DNA from: Thermococcus sp.
GTDB lineage: Archaea > Methanobacteriota_B > Thermococci > Thermococcales > Thermococcaceae
Assembly: GCA_027075325.1 (NCBI GenBank)
Contig: JALTBN010000043.1
Location: 48,325-112,324 of the forward strand
Length of the DNA stretch: 64,000 bases
Direction: 5' to 3'
In this document: positions 1 through 7,981 of the stretch, one piece after another
Layout of the letters: each line of letters starts with the position of its first letter
Numbering within the stretch: position 1 is the first letter of the stretch
Position numbers and translations under genes: made by a program
The notes under the pieces: generated by a model
Database searches by the model: none
Told to the model about the DNA's origin: nothing
What the model saw: only the letters and a program-made list of their open reading frames with translations

Positions 1-200
1 AATTTCACCATGAGAAGCCTCACGCCGTAACCGATGGCAGGGGCAGGCAGAACGTTAAGCTTCTCCCCATCTTTGATCTTTATAAGCTTTTCAACATCTT
101 CCCTCCGATATCTAACCAGACCGGGGGAATCCTCAAGGAGGTGGATTTTAGTGTCCCCTATTTTTATGAACCGGGTTTTGAGCTCGTGCTCACCAAACAT
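1..200 (-). CDS. DUF432-like protein, 5' part only (cut by window edge)
   Basis: The frame is open from the ATG at 198-200 to the window edge, giving 66 N-terminal residues starting MFGEHELKTRFIKIGD. It is divergent from csl4, with an AT-rich 90-base spacer between them. I recognise no catalytic motif. The N-terminus is reminiscent of the archaeal DUF432 family, but that is from memory and uncertain, and the function is unknown. The rest of the gene lies to the left of the window. Confidence 0.55.
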   Translation of the reverse strand, partial: MFGEHELKTRFIKIGDTKIHLLEDSPGLVRYRREDVEKLIKIKDGEKLNVLPAPAIGYGVRLLMVK

Positions 201-290
201 GGTTATACTTTAGTGTCCAACCAAATTTAAGGTTATCGCGGTGCAAAGGCTTAAAAAATCCAGACAAAAATTCAATGAGAGGTGAGGAGG

Positions 291-878
291 ATGGAGGAAA
301 AGAAAAAAGCGAGCGAAGGACAGCTCGTTCTTCCAGGGGACTACCTCGGAGTCATCGAAGAATACCTACCGGGGGAAGGCGTTAAAGAAGAAAACGGGGA
401 GCTCATAGCCACACGGACGGGTAAAGTAAGGATTGACCCTGAGAGGATGGAGATTCACGTTGATCCGGTTACGGATGTCCCACCCCTTCCAGAGGTCGGG
501 GACATAGTCCTGGGACGCATCATTGAGGTAAGAGGACAGAACGCCCTGGTGGAGCTGATAAGCATAGAGGGAAAGAAAGGGCGGGATATAGCCACCTCCA
601 GGATTGCAGGCATACACGTTTCACAGGTTAGAAACGGTTTCGTGGAAGACCTCACGAAGGAGTTCCGCATAGGCGACATAGTGAGGGCAAGGGTAATATC
701 CAACGAGAAGAGTCCCATCCAGCTCACCACCAAAGCTCCTGACCTGGGGGTGGTCTACGCCCTGTGCTCAAGATGCAGAACCCCCCTGATAAGACGCGGG
801 AACCAGCTCATCTGCCCGAAGTGCGGCAACGTTGAAACAAGGAAGCTCTCCACCCTCTACCGCAAGCTGGTGGTCTGA
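291..878 (+). CDS. csl4: Exosome RNA-binding subunit Csl4
   Basis: Cap subunit of the archaeal RNA exosome, which binds RNA and recruits DnaG to the Rrp41/Rrp42 core. Of 195 residues, the N-terminal domain (about 1-65) is followed by an S1 RNA-binding domain (about 65-150, starting near GDIVLGRI) and a C-terminal zinc ribbon with two CxxC pairs (CSRC at about 160 and CPKC at about 177). That order is diagnostic of Csl4. An in-frame GTG lies at 282, but the ATG at 291 sits right after the GGTGAGGAGG ribosome binding site and is preferred. The stop abuts the next gene's ATG, so it heads a csl4 / DUF2067 / rpoL operon. Confidence 0.93.
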   Translation: MEEKKKASEGQLVLPGDYLGVIEEYLPGEGVKEENGELIATRTGKVRIDPERMEIHVDPVTDVPPLPEVGDIVLGRIIEVRGQNALVELISIEGKKGRDIATSRIAGIHVSQVRNGFVEDLTKEFRIGDIVRARVISNEKSPIQLTTKAPDLGVVYALCSRCRTPLIRRGNQLICPKCGNVETRKLSTLYRKLVV

Positions 879-1526
879 ATGGCAAGGGCAAAGCGGGTGA
901 TAACGATACACGTAAGGGACGAGCGCGAAAAGGAGGAGTTCATGCGGGAGCTTCAGAGGCTGAACCTCCCAGCGTTCATATACGTCCACGGTAAACTCGA
1001 TTCAATCAAAATAAACGTCCAGGGAACTAAGGACGAGATAAGGGAGGCCATCGGAAAAATACGAGCGATCCACAACAGGGTAAGGGCAAAGCTCTCCCCC
1101 GACAGGGGTGGCCTCTACCACTACGCTCCAGACGACCTCTTCAGGGACGCCGGAACCAGCGTATCAATTCCCATAATCGTCAAAACCCTCGAACTGATGG
1201 GGGAGACGGTGAGACTGAAGGAAGACGGGAGCGAGATAGTATCATCCGTCCCGTGGGAGGAGCTCGTGAAAATCGTTAAAAACCTGGGGGAGACCCTCTC
1301 AGAGATCTCCCTCCAGACCACAAGGCAGATAAGGGAGGTCGTCCTTCCCGTCTCCGTGGCCTTTGGGATGGAGCCGGAAGACGTTCTCAACCTCCTCGTG
1401 GAGCTCGGCGCAGCTGAATGGAAGGAGGATAAGTTTAAATACGAACTCGTTAAGAACAAGGAGCATGCCCTGGAAATGCTGATACGTCATCTTGAGGAGG
1501 AAGAAGGTGATAGCGATGAAGATTGA
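879..1526 (+). CDS. DUF2067 family protein
   Basis: A 215-residue charged soluble protein with no signal peptide or membrane segment. The N-terminal part ([15 protein letters not shown], about residues 1-75) looks like a small alpha/beta domain. The middle is helical, and the C-terminus is a very acidic tail ending in [11 protein letters not shown] assign it to the archaeal DUF2067 family from overall similarity and gene order. The biochemical role is unknown. It starts at the base after the csl4 stop and overlaps rpoL by 11 bases, so it is probably translationally coupled to an exosome subunit and an RNA polymerase subunit. A role in RNA metabolism is inferred from context only. Confidence 0.8.
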   Translation: MARAKRVITIHVRDEREKEEFMRELQRLNLPAFIYVHGKLDSIKINVQGTKDEIREAIGKIRAIHNRVRAKLSPDRGGLYHYAPDDLFRDAGTSVSIPIIVKTLELMGETVRLKEDGSEIVSSVPWEELVKIVKNLGETLSEISLQTTRQIREVVLPVSVAFGMEPEDVLNLLVELGAAEWKEDKFKYELVKNKEHALEMLIRHLEEEEGDSDED

Positions 1527-1803
1527 GGTCATAAAGAGGGAGGGGAACACACTTGAGTTCTACCTTGAGGGAGAAGATCACACGTTCGCAAACCTTCTCG
1601 TGGAAACCCTCCACGAGGACGAGCACGTCAAGTTTGCGGCCTACTCCATAGATCACCCTATACTCATGGCCAGGAAGCCGAGGTTCAAGGTCATCACCGA
1701 CGGAGAGAAAAAGCCGGAGGAAGCCCTTGAAAAGGCCGCTCAGAAGATATTCGACAGGGCGAGAGAAGTGCTGGATGAATGGAACACTGCCACAAGCTCC
1801 TGA
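1516..1803 (+). CDS. rpoL: DNA-directed RNA polymerase subunit L (Rpo11)
   Basis: The archaeal Rpo11/RpoL subunit pairs with RpoD (Rpo3) to form the alpha-like assembly platform of RNA polymerase. It is 95 residues, as usual for the family. The [12 protein letters not shown] motif near residue 17 and the DHPILM segment are typical of the alpha-like dimerisation domain. An upstream in-frame ATG at 1492 would add 8 residues, but the ATG at 1516 follows GGTGATAGCG and gives the canonical N-terminus [10 protein letters not shown]. It overlaps the end of the DUF2067 gene. Confidence 0.95.
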   Translation: MKIEVIKREGNTLEFYLEGEDHTFANLLVETLHEDEHVKFAAYSIDHPILMARKPRFKVITDGEKKPEEALEKAAQKIFDRAREVLDEWNTATSS

Positions 1804-1857
1804 ACCTTTTTATTCTACGGCGGAATTTTTTTAAAGGTATGGAGTACATTTTCAAAC

Positions 1858-3198
1858 ATGAATAAGTTGAAATTCAAAGGTTCCATTGAGCCGGTACACG
1901 CCCTTATCGCGGTCATCGCCGTTGCCCTGCTGGTGAGGGTTTACCTTGCCCCGTTCTCCACCGGCAGCGACATCCCCCAGTTCTACGGTTTCGGGAATAC
2001 CATGCTGCACCATCCCCTTAACTTCTACGCCTACGCCTCGGGAGACCACTGGAACACGGAGGGGTGGCCATATAACTGGCCCTACGTATACGGCCCGGTC
2101 CTCGCTTACCTCCTGGCCTTCCTCCGCCTCCTGGGAATTGGAAACATCAAATATTTCTGGGACTCCAGCGGGTATCACGTCTACATCGCCCGTTCGTGGG
2201 TGGTGGCTGTTAAATCGCTCTTCATCGCGGCGGACATAGGCATAGCCGTGGTTCTGTATGCGTACACCTGGAGAAAACTCAAAAACGGATGGGCGGGGGT
2301 TCTCCTCGCGGCCCTCTACCTTTTCAATCCGATGGTGATATACGTCTCGTCGATATACGGAATGTTCGACGGTATAGCAACCATGTTCTTCCTGCTGGCC
2401 ATGTATCTCCTCAAAGCCGGAAACAAAAAGCTCGGTTACGCCCTCATAGGATTCAGCCTCGCAGTCAAACACACCATTCTCTTTCCCGCATTAATAATCA
2501 TGTGGGACGCTTTCCTCAAAGGAAAATGGAGGGGCATTGCAGAATCTCTAAAGCCGTTCCTGGCCGGTGCCCTCATACCCTTCGCTCCGTTCCTCCTCAA
2601 GCCCTCATCCCTCATGAAAATCCCGAAGTTAATGCGCGGGATGGAGCCCGGCTATACGTATCCCATCTCGTACAACCTCAACGGAATAGTGAGCCTCCTG
2701 ACGTACGTGCACGATAAAGCGGGAATAGACACGACATTCTACATGAAGCACTGGTGGCTCTTCTCTCTGGCTGCCCTCGGGGCGGTTCTCATCATCCACT
2801 CAAAGACCAGAAACATCGAGCTGTCGGTGGCGCTCTCATATGCCGCGTTTCTCCTGACGTACTGGCGTGTTAACACCCAGTATACCCTTCCGTTCTTCGC
2901 TTTTATGACTCTCGCCCTAGTTTCATCGGACTGGCCCACCCGCGTCGTTGAGGTACTCGCAGGGATTCCCCCCGCGTTATGGCCGGTAATGTTCCCGACG
3001 AGCTTCTGGTTCCACGTCCATTTTGAGAACCCAAACTGGAACATGGTAAAGTTTATCGACCGCCACACACTCATGGTCTTTGACACGTGGCCCTTCGTTG
3101 AGCTCTCCCTGACCTTCACGTTCCTGCTCTTCGCGTTGATTGTATGGGCTCTCGCCACAGCCCTGTCCGGAGGATGCAAAAATGGAGAACCTGCCTGA
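1858..3198 (+). CDS. GT-C fold membrane glycosyltransferase (mannosyltransferase-like)
   Basis: A 446-residue polytopic membrane protein with roughly 10-11 hydrophobic segments. After the first segment comes a short acidic loop (STGSDIPQF), as in GT-C lipid-phosphate-sugar-dependent glycosyltransferases. The central YGMFDGIA and AVKHTILFPA regions resemble the dolichyl-phosphate-mannose-dependent ALG/PIG-type enzymes. It probably transfers a sugar from a dolichol-phosphate carrier on the outer face of the membrane, for example in lipid or N-glycan assembly. Donor and acceptor cannot be read from the sequence. The preceding spacer holds an AT-rich TATA-like stretch (ATTTTTTTAAAGG, near 1828-1838). 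It overlaps the following RNase III-like gene by 17 bases. Confidence 0.72.
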   Translation: MNKLKFKGSIEPVHALIAVIAVALLVRVYLAPFSTGSDIPQFYGFGNTMLHHPLNFYAYASGDHWNTEGWPYNWPYVYGPVLAYLLAFLRLLGIGNIKYFWDSSGYHVYIARSWVVAVKSLFIAADIGIAVVLYAYTWRKLKNGWAGVLLAALYLFNPMVIYVSSIYGMFDGIATMFFLLAMYLLKAGNKKLGYALIGFSLAVKHTILFPALIIMWDAFLKGKWRGIAESLKPFLAGALIPFAPFLLKPSSLMKIPKLMRGMEPGYTYPISYNLNGIVSLLTYVHDKAGIDTTFYMKHWWLFSLAALGAVLIIHSKTRNIELSVALSYAAFLLTYWRVNTQYTLPFFAFMTLALVSSDWPTRVVEVLAGIPPALWPVMFPTSFWFHVHFENPNWNMVKFIDRHTLMVFDTWPFVELSLTFTFLLFALIVWALATALSGGCKNGEPA

Positions 3199-3589
3199 GG
3201 GGATAACCTACGAAAAGGATTTCAGAGACAAGGGGCTGGCCACCCTCGGCGACTCACTGGCCAACTTCATCTACTCCGTCGCCCTGAGTGAGTACACCGG
3301 GAAACCCACTGGGGGAAGGGTTCCGAACGCGGCCTTTGCCATAGCCCTGGAAAGGGCAGGCTTAAAGGACATAATCCCCCGGAGAACGGACAAACACGGA
3401 AAGGGGGATATAGCTGAGGCCCTCCTGGCGTACGCCTGGCTCCAAGGGGAAATAAGCGTGGAGGAGGCAGCAGGGATACTATCCCACAACTTTACGGACG
3501 ACGTCCTTCACAGGTACAGGAACAAAGAAGCCCTTGGAAAAGCCCTGGGGGAGCTGTTCAAAGTTATAAAAGAGCGGCTCGGCCTCTAA
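3182..3589 (+). CDS. Ribonuclease III family protein (archaeal small form)
   Basis: A 135-residue soluble protein starting MENLPEGITYEKDF. GDSLANFIYS near residue 24 and GDIAEALLAYAWL near residue 75 match the archaeal stand-alone RNase III-like helical domain (Pfam Ribonucls_III), including acidic residues of an RNase III-type site (GDxxxA...GDIAEA). No double-stranded RNA-binding domain is present. The ATG at 3182 follows GGAGGATG and lies within the last codons of the glycosyltransferase gene, so the two are co-transcribed. The RNA substrate is unknown. The stop overlaps by 4 bases with the convergent ASCH gene. Confidence 0.75.
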   Translation: MENLPEGITYEKDFRDKGLATLGDSLANFIYSVALSEYTGKPTGGRVPNAAFAIALERAGLKDIIPRRTDKHGKGDIAEALLAYAWLQGEISVEEAAGILSHNFTDDVLHRYRNKEALGKALGELFKVIKERLGL

Positions 3590-4155
3590 ATCTTCGGTTT
3601 CAGTACCCCTTTCCTCTTCAACCCCTCGTACGCCCTTCTGAGGGCTTCCCGTATAATGTACCGCTTGTTCATTCCACCGAGCTTTCGGGCGGCCCTTCGG
3701 AGGCTTCCTGAACGGAGGAAGAGTTCAAGGAGTCTCCTATCCTCTTCGGGAAGGTCAAGGTATTTCAGGGCCTTCTCCGCTATTTCCAGCGGGGTGTTGC
3801 CTTCGTATGCATAGTCAGAGGAAGTTGGGGGTCTCTCGAACTTTTCAACGAGTCTAAAGCGTATTACATGGGCTGGTGAGTCGGGCAAAACTTCCTTATA
3901 ATGGGTTTTGAGTGCGTTGAGGAGTTCCTTTCTGCTTGAGAATCCGTCCAGGAAGGCGTCCTCCTCCGTCAGCTCGCCCACAGGTTTGCTCTCGATGCCC
4001 TCAATCACAGCCCTCCCGATGGCGTAGCCACCGGAATGTATCACCACCTCATCCCCTTCCTCAAGGTTGGGCCGCCTTCCAAGCCTGACCGTCGCCCTCT
4101 TCCGCCCGCTTAGTATGGCCCTGGCGTACCTTCCGTCAAACTCAAGGTGCTTCAT
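3586..4155 (-). CDS. ASCH domain protein with C-terminal helix-turn-helix-like region
   Basis: A 189-residue protein. Residues about 1-105 form an ASCH domain, an RNA-binding PUA-like beta barrel: KHLEFDGRYARAILSGRKRATVRLG, here spread over residues 2-26, carries the typical GxKxxTVR pattern near residue 17. Residues about 125-185 are helical and basic (LRRAARKLGGMNKRY) and resemble a small winged or HTH domain. The start follows AAGGTGATAGC. It lies 4 bases downstream of a second ASCH gene on the same strand, so they form an operon. The function (RNA modification, translation regulation or nucleotide metabolism) is not known for this subgroup. Confidence 0.75.
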   Translation of the reverse strand: MKHLEFDGRYARAILSGRKRATVRLGRRPNLEEGDEVVIHSGGYAIGRAVIEGIESKPVGELTEEDAFLDGFSSRKELLNALKTHYKEVLPDSPAHVIRFRLVEKFERPPTSSDYAYEGNTPLEIAEKALKYLDLPEEDRRLLELFLRSGSLRRAARKLGGMNKRYIIREALRRAYEGLKRKGVLKPKI

Positions 4156-4159
4156 GCTA

Positions 4160-4504
4160 TCACCTTTTAGGACCCAGGAGCTTGAACCTTATGGCTATTA
4201 CCCCGTAGCGGTTCTCCTTCCACTTTGGGTAAAGGCCGTGAAAGCGCTTCAGGGCCCTCTCAAACCCCGGATCGTCGGGGAATATCTTCGCTATCGGCTC
4301 CTCCCTGAGGGCCTGTCTGAATGTCTCGTAGCGCTTGACCCCCGTAACGACCGCAGGAACCTCATCATTAAATATTATCTTGTCCCCTGGCTTTATATCC
4401 CTGAACTGTGGATAATTCGCCCTTACTTCAATCCTCTTCTCACCGGACTTTATGTAGTCCAGGTATTCCTCACGAACTCTCAGTCGGTACACTTTCATGC
4501 TCAT
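4160..4504 (-). CDS. ASCH domain protein, single domain
   Basis: A protein of about 114 residues consisting of just an ASCH/PUA-like domain: [17 protein letters not shown] then [12 protein letters not shown] and GDKIIF, the usual G-E-K-R-I-E-V-R signature of the family. Three in-frame ATGs (4513, 4504, 4498) are possible. The TATA-like GATTTAAAAG at 4529-4538 predicts transcription starting near 4508, so a nearly leaderless message from 4504 or 4498 is favoured. It is followed closely by the larger ASCH protein. ASCH proteins bind RNA or nucleosides; the target here is unknown. Confidence 0.72.
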   Translation of the reverse strand: MSMKVYRLRVREEYLDYIKSGEKRIEVRANYPQFRDIKPGDKIIFNDEVPAVVTGVKRYETFRQALREEPIAKIFPDDPGFERALKRFHGLYPKWKENRYGVIAIRFKLLGPKR

Positions 4505-4569
4505 CCCAGCCATAATCCGGGGGAAACTTTTAAATCTAATCGAAGCGAAATTAATCCGGAGCTGATAAT

Positions 4570-4752
4570 ATGATCAAAGTGAGAGGATACAGGCGGGCCC
4601 AGAGTGCCATTGAATACCTCTTCATGCTTGCGGCGGCGCTGATACTCGTGGCCATCGCGCTGAAGGCAGTCATGGACAGCACTGACTACCTGGAAAAGAA
4701 CGTCTCGAACTACACCAGCGTTGTCAGGAAGAAGATTCTTGAGAACCTGTGA
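4570..4752 (+). CDS. Minimal type IV pilin-like protein with class III signal peptide
   Basis: A 60-residue protein. The basic N-terminus (MIKVRGYRR) is followed by [11 protein letters not shown] and a hydrophobic helix of about 20 residues. The Q-S-x-x-E-Y pattern directly before the hydrophobic stretch is the archaeal class III signal sequence cleaved by EppA/FlaK-type prepilin peptidases. The mature protein would be about 50 residues: one N-terminal helix and a short soluble tail, with a possible N-glycosylation site (NVS). A prepilin peptidase gene follows 22 bases downstream, so it is probably its own substrate. It may be a minor pilin or assembly initiator rather than the main fibre subunit. 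Confidence 0.8.
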   Translation: MIKVRGYRRAQSAIEYLFMLAAALILVAIALKAVMDSTDYLEKNVSNYTSVVRKKILENL

Positions 4753-4774
4753 ATGCTTCTTTGGGGATGGTACC

Positions 4775-6004
4775 ATGCTGGCTTATGAGGCAGTTGTCCT
4801 CATCGTTGGTTCCATCATGGGGATTCTAACGTCATACACCGATATCAAGACCGGTTTCATCTTTGACAACCATGCTTTTCCCCTCTTGGGCATAATCGAA
4901 CGCATTAGAGGAGCGACAGAGGAAGGAGAAGAGGAGGAACTTCCCCTCCCCCAGTGGGTTGGAAAGGTTATTGTTCCGGCAGCTGAAATCGGGATTCTCC
5001 TCTACCTTTACCTCGGGCTCAGCAAAGGAAGCATTCTCCTGGCCTTATCGGGTTTAATAGGGCTGATTGTTGGCTTTATCCTAGGCATGGTTCTCTACTA
5101 CGCCGGGGCGTGGGCCTCTGGAGATGTCGTGGTTCTGGCGGCCTTCTCAGCGCTCCTGCCCCTCCCCCTGAGCTATGCGAGGGTGGTGGCTCCATACGAA
5201 AGCACCTATCCCCTTTACCCACTTTCTATCCTCTTCAACAGCATCCTCGCAGTTTTTCCGTTCCTCTTCTTTTACGCACTCGGCGTCCTCCTGGTGAGGA
5301 AGGAAACGGAGGAGCTCAAGGCAGTCTTCACCGAAGGGCTCACTTTGACTCTGGAGGTCTCTCTGTGGATAATGGCCGGGATAGGGTTGGCTATAGTCCT
5401 CGAGAACCGCGGGATTGCACTCAACCCGGTAATTAAGTACCTCCTCACTCTGGCCATCATAGCAGTGTTCGGGAAGTACAAGAAGGCGGGAGACGCAGTG
5501 GGTCTCGCCGTACTGGGATACCTCATCTACGCGGGTGGCGCCGATGTAGTCTACGCTTACGGGAAGCTCTTCGCGGTTCTGTACGTCTTCAAGGTGTTCT
5601 TCTCGGTCGTTAAGGTTCTCCGCAAAAAGGCCCTCGTGGAGGAGGTTCCCGTGGAGGAGCTCAGGGAATGGGATATACTGGGGGAGACAATATACATCAA
5701 CGGAGATGACATCGTCCGCGACAGGCGTGATTTCTTCGAGGTTCTGAAGGAGGCTGTGCTCTCCGGGAACTTAAAGGCCCTCTCAGGCACCCAGCGGGAC
5801 GTTATAGCATCCCCAAGCGCTGAGGGACTCAGTGGGGAGCAGATAGAAAAGCTCAAAGAATTCGTCCGCGAAGGGAAGCTGGAAAACAGGTTTCTCAGAA
5901 AGAAGTCGATGCCCTTCGCACCCAGCATCTTCCTCGGTTTTCTCATCTCGGCCCTCTGGGGCGACATCTTCTGGTGGCTGATACTTAAGACGGCAGGCCT
6001 CTGA
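4775..6004 (+). CDS. Archaeal A24-family prepilin peptidase (EppA-like) with C-terminal extension
   Basis: A 409-residue membrane aspartic peptidase. SYTDIKTGFIFD near residue 20 carries the first catalytic Asp after a first membrane helix, and WASGDV near residue 113 is the GxGD-type site with the second Asp. Several membrane helices follow. A soluble segment (about 290-375) and a final hydrophobic helix form the type II C-terminal extension typical of archaeal A24 enzymes. The ATG at 4775 is chosen because upstream in-frame codons overlap the pilin gene and lack a binding site. It should cleave class III signal peptides such as that of the adjacent pilin. Confidence 0.85.
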   Translation: MLAYEAVVLIVGSIMGILTSYTDIKTGFIFDNHAFPLLGIIERIRGATEEGEEEELPLPQWVGKVIVPAAEIGILLYLYLGLSKGSILLALSGLIGLIVGFILGMVLYYAGAWASGDVVVLAAFSALLPLPLSYARVVAPYESTYPLYPLSILFNSILAVFPFLFFYALGVLLVRKETEELKAVFTEGLTLTLEVSLWIMAGIGLAIVLENRGIALNPVIKYLLTLAIIAVFGKYKKAGDAVGLAVLGYLIYAGGADVVYAYGKLFAVLYVFKVFFSVVKVLRKKALVEEVPVEELREWDILGETIYINGDDIVRDRRDFFEVLKEAVLSGNLKALSGTQRDVIASPSAEGLSGEQIEKLKEFVREGKLENRFLRKKSMPFAPSIFLGFLISALWGDIFWWLILKTAGL

Positions 6005-6082
6005 AAGGGTCGGGGAAGGGCGTGCTCATCACACATCAGCAAAGCAAAAGCTCGTCATCCCCCTTCTCTTCCGTTGTGGGAA

Positions 6083-6706
6083 TCACCCCTCAATGAGACC
6101 ACGGATTATCTCAACGACCTCTTGAAGGCTCTCGACAACGTGGTCCCCCTCAACACCTTCGTGTGGGTTTATGGCTATGCTGACGTCTGCCTCACTGAAC
6201 ATTGCTATGTCGTTGTAGCCGTCTCCAACGGCGACCGTGAGCTCCGGCTGCAACTTCTCCTTCAGGCGGCGGAGAATTGGTCCCTTTCCAGTGAAATCTA
6301 CGTGGGGATAAACCTCACCAGTTAGAACCCCATTCTCATCAAAAACGAGCTCGTTAGCGAACACGTAATCCGCCCCAAGCTCCCGCCCCACCCTGCTCGC
6401 AAGGCACATCAAGCCGCTGCTCAGAATGGCGGTTTTAAATTCGTTTCTCCTCAGGAACTCAAAGAGCTCCTCCGCCCCCTCCATGTACTCAACGGATTGC
6501 ACCCACTCCAGTATCTCCTCCTTCAGGTGTCCCCTCCACAGGGAGGCATCCAGTCTGGCCCACGTTGCGTAGTCGATTTCACCGTCGAAGAACATCCGGG
6601 CATACTCGCTGCCCTTGTTCCACGTTCCAAATCGCTTGTGGAGCTCCACCCATCCCGAAACGGATTTAACGAGGGTTCCCTCAAGATCGAAAGCCGCCAG
6701 TCTCAT
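6083..6706 (-). CDS. HAD family phosphatase, phosphoserine-phosphatase-like
   Basis: A 207-residue haloacid dehalogenase-fold hydrolase. Motif I is AFDLEGTLV at residue 5, where Asp7 is the nucleophile and the usual second Asp is Glu. Motif II is ILSSG near 94, motif III Lys lies near 140, and motif IV is VAVGDGYNDIAMF near 160. A helical cap lies between motifs I and II. The arrangement resembles the SerB/ThrH group, and DLEG in motif I is also found in ThrH-type phosphotransferases. The substrate is not certain. The start follows GAGGTGAGAAT. It is convergent with the prepilin peptidase gene. Confidence 0.8.
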   Translation of the reverse strand: MRLAAFDLEGTLVKSVSGWVELHKRFGTWNKGSEYARMFFDGEIDYATWARLDASLWRGHLKEEILEWVQSVEYMEGAEELFEFLRRNEFKTAILSSGLMCLASRVGRELGADYVFANELVFDENGVLTGEVYPHVDFTGKGPILRRLKEKLQPELTVAVGDGYNDIAMFSEADVSIAINPHEGVEGDHVVESLQEVVEIIRGLIEG

Positions 6707-6782
6707 ATTCTCACCTCATCCCATTGAGCCCACCCGTTTATAAACCTCCCGCGGGATATAACTTAAATATCCAAACACCGTA

Positions 6783-7517
6783 GTGGTCACGGTGAAAAAG
6801 GTGGTATACGTCGGTGAGATATTAAAGACTCTCGAACGTGTTCCCTCCGGAATCCAGGGGCTGGATGAGATCATAGGCGGGGGCTTTCTTCCGGGGAGGG
6901 TTTACCTCATCACGGGGCCGCCGGGAAGCGGTAAAACCACCATCGGGGTTCAATTCCTGGTGGAAGGTGCAAAAAACGGGGATAAAGGTACGTTCATCTC
7001 CCTGGTTGAGAACCCCAAAATCATAGTGCAGGACATGCTACGCTACAATTTTGGCCTGTTAGGGTACCTCCAGTCCAAGACTATAACCTTCCACGACCTC
7101 GGAAGCAGGCTCCTGCGCACCGAATACCGCCTCACCTGGAACGAGCTCTTCAACACGATTCTCCAGATAATCGACGAGGAAGGGGCAAAGAGGGTTGTTA
7201 TTGACTCCTTCACATCTATGGAACACCTCGTTAAAGATCCCGATAACAAGCGCTGGGCGCTGGGACGGTTCATTAGGGCCCTCCAGGAACTGGAAATCAC
7301 AACACTGATAACGTCGGAGATGCTCCAGGGTGACGCATACACAGATGAACACTACCTCACCGACGGCGTCATAGTGATACATCACTTCATGAGGAATTAC
7401 CAGATGGTGAGGGCCATCCAGGTGCTGAAAATGCACGGTGTACCCCACGACAGCAACATGAAGAGGGTAAGGTTCACGGATGATGGAGTGAGGGTCTACC
7501 AGGAGGCCCCGTTCTGA
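6783..7517 (+). CDS. KaiC/RadA-type RecA-superfamily ATPase
   Basis: A 244-residue single-domain RecA-fold ATPase. VPSGIQGLDEIIGGGFLPG leads into Walker A (GPPGSGKTT, about 45-53), with a Walker B-like strand VVIDSF near 140. This is the archaeal KaiC-like/GvpD family, whose members act in signalling or as accessory ATPases rather than in recombination. The start is ambiguous: GTG at 6783 or GTG at 6792. The TATA-like TAACTTAAATAT at about 6759 makes a very short leader likely. It lies 10 bases upstream of an unknown gene and the M28 peptidase gene, apparently one transcription unit. Confidence 0.8.
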   Translation: MVTVKKVVYVGEILKTLERVPSGIQGLDEIIGGGFLPGRVYLITGPPGSGKTTIGVQFLVEGAKNGDKGTFISLVENPKIIVQDMLRYNFGLLGYLQSKTITFHDLGSRLLRTEYRLTWNELFNTILQIIDEEGAKRVVIDSFTSMEHLVKDPDNKRWALGRFIRALQELEITTLITSEMLQGDAYTDEHYLTDGVIVIHHFMRNYQMVRAIQVLKMHGVPHDSNMKRVRFTDDGVRVYQEAPF

Positions 7518-7527
7518 GGTGGTTATA

Positions 7528-7980
7528 ATGGGGAGAAAAAACGGAATTAAAGCTAAAGAAGAGGTTCGCGAACTCCTTGAGGAAGCCTACAACCTGGGCT
7601 ACTTCATGGGCTATGGAGGGCACAGTGACTGGGTTGGTTGGGCCAGGGAGCAGAGAGAAGGACTGTACAAAAAAGCAGAGGAGCTGGGTGTTTACCCCCT
7701 CGTGAAGGATGCCTACGCCAGGGGAAAGGAGGACGGCGCGAAGAAAAGGGAGGAGGACATTCACCTGGGACTCATAGAAAAGGGCAGGATAACCGAGGAA
7801 GTCAAGGCAAAGCCTAAGATATCCGCTCCCCCGGAGAGAACCGCCGAACCTGCAGAAGAGAAGATTAGAGCGGAATTCGCTCGCTTCCTTCAGACAACGA
7901 AGCTCGTTCTCCCGCCTGAGTTTCTGGATACGCTTAAGCACCTTGAGCTGCCCAAAATGCTGAAGCTGGGGGAGGAGTAA
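7528..7980 (+). CDS. Uncharacterised charged protein between KaiC-like ATPase and M28 peptidase
   Basis: A 150-residue soluble protein that I do not recognise. The N-terminal half (about 1-85) is helical with aromatic/glycine segments (YNLGYFMGYGGHSDW). A Lys/Pro/Ala/Glu-rich linker (about 95-120) and a short C-terminal helical segment (LPKMLKLGEE) follow. The ATG at 7528 is preceded by GAGGTGG at 7516, and an in-frame GTG at 7519 is less likely. Its tight placement between a KaiC-like ATPase and a peptidase suggests an accessory or adaptor role, by inference only. Confidence 0.7.
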   Translation: MGRKNGIKAKEEVRELLEEAYNLGYFMGYGGHSDWVGWAREQREGLYKKAEELGVYPLVKDAYARGKEDGAKKREEDIHLGLIEKGRITEEVKAKPKISAPPERTAEPAEEKIRAEFARFLQTTKLVLPPEFLDTLKHLELPKMLKLGEE

Positions 7981-7981
7981 G

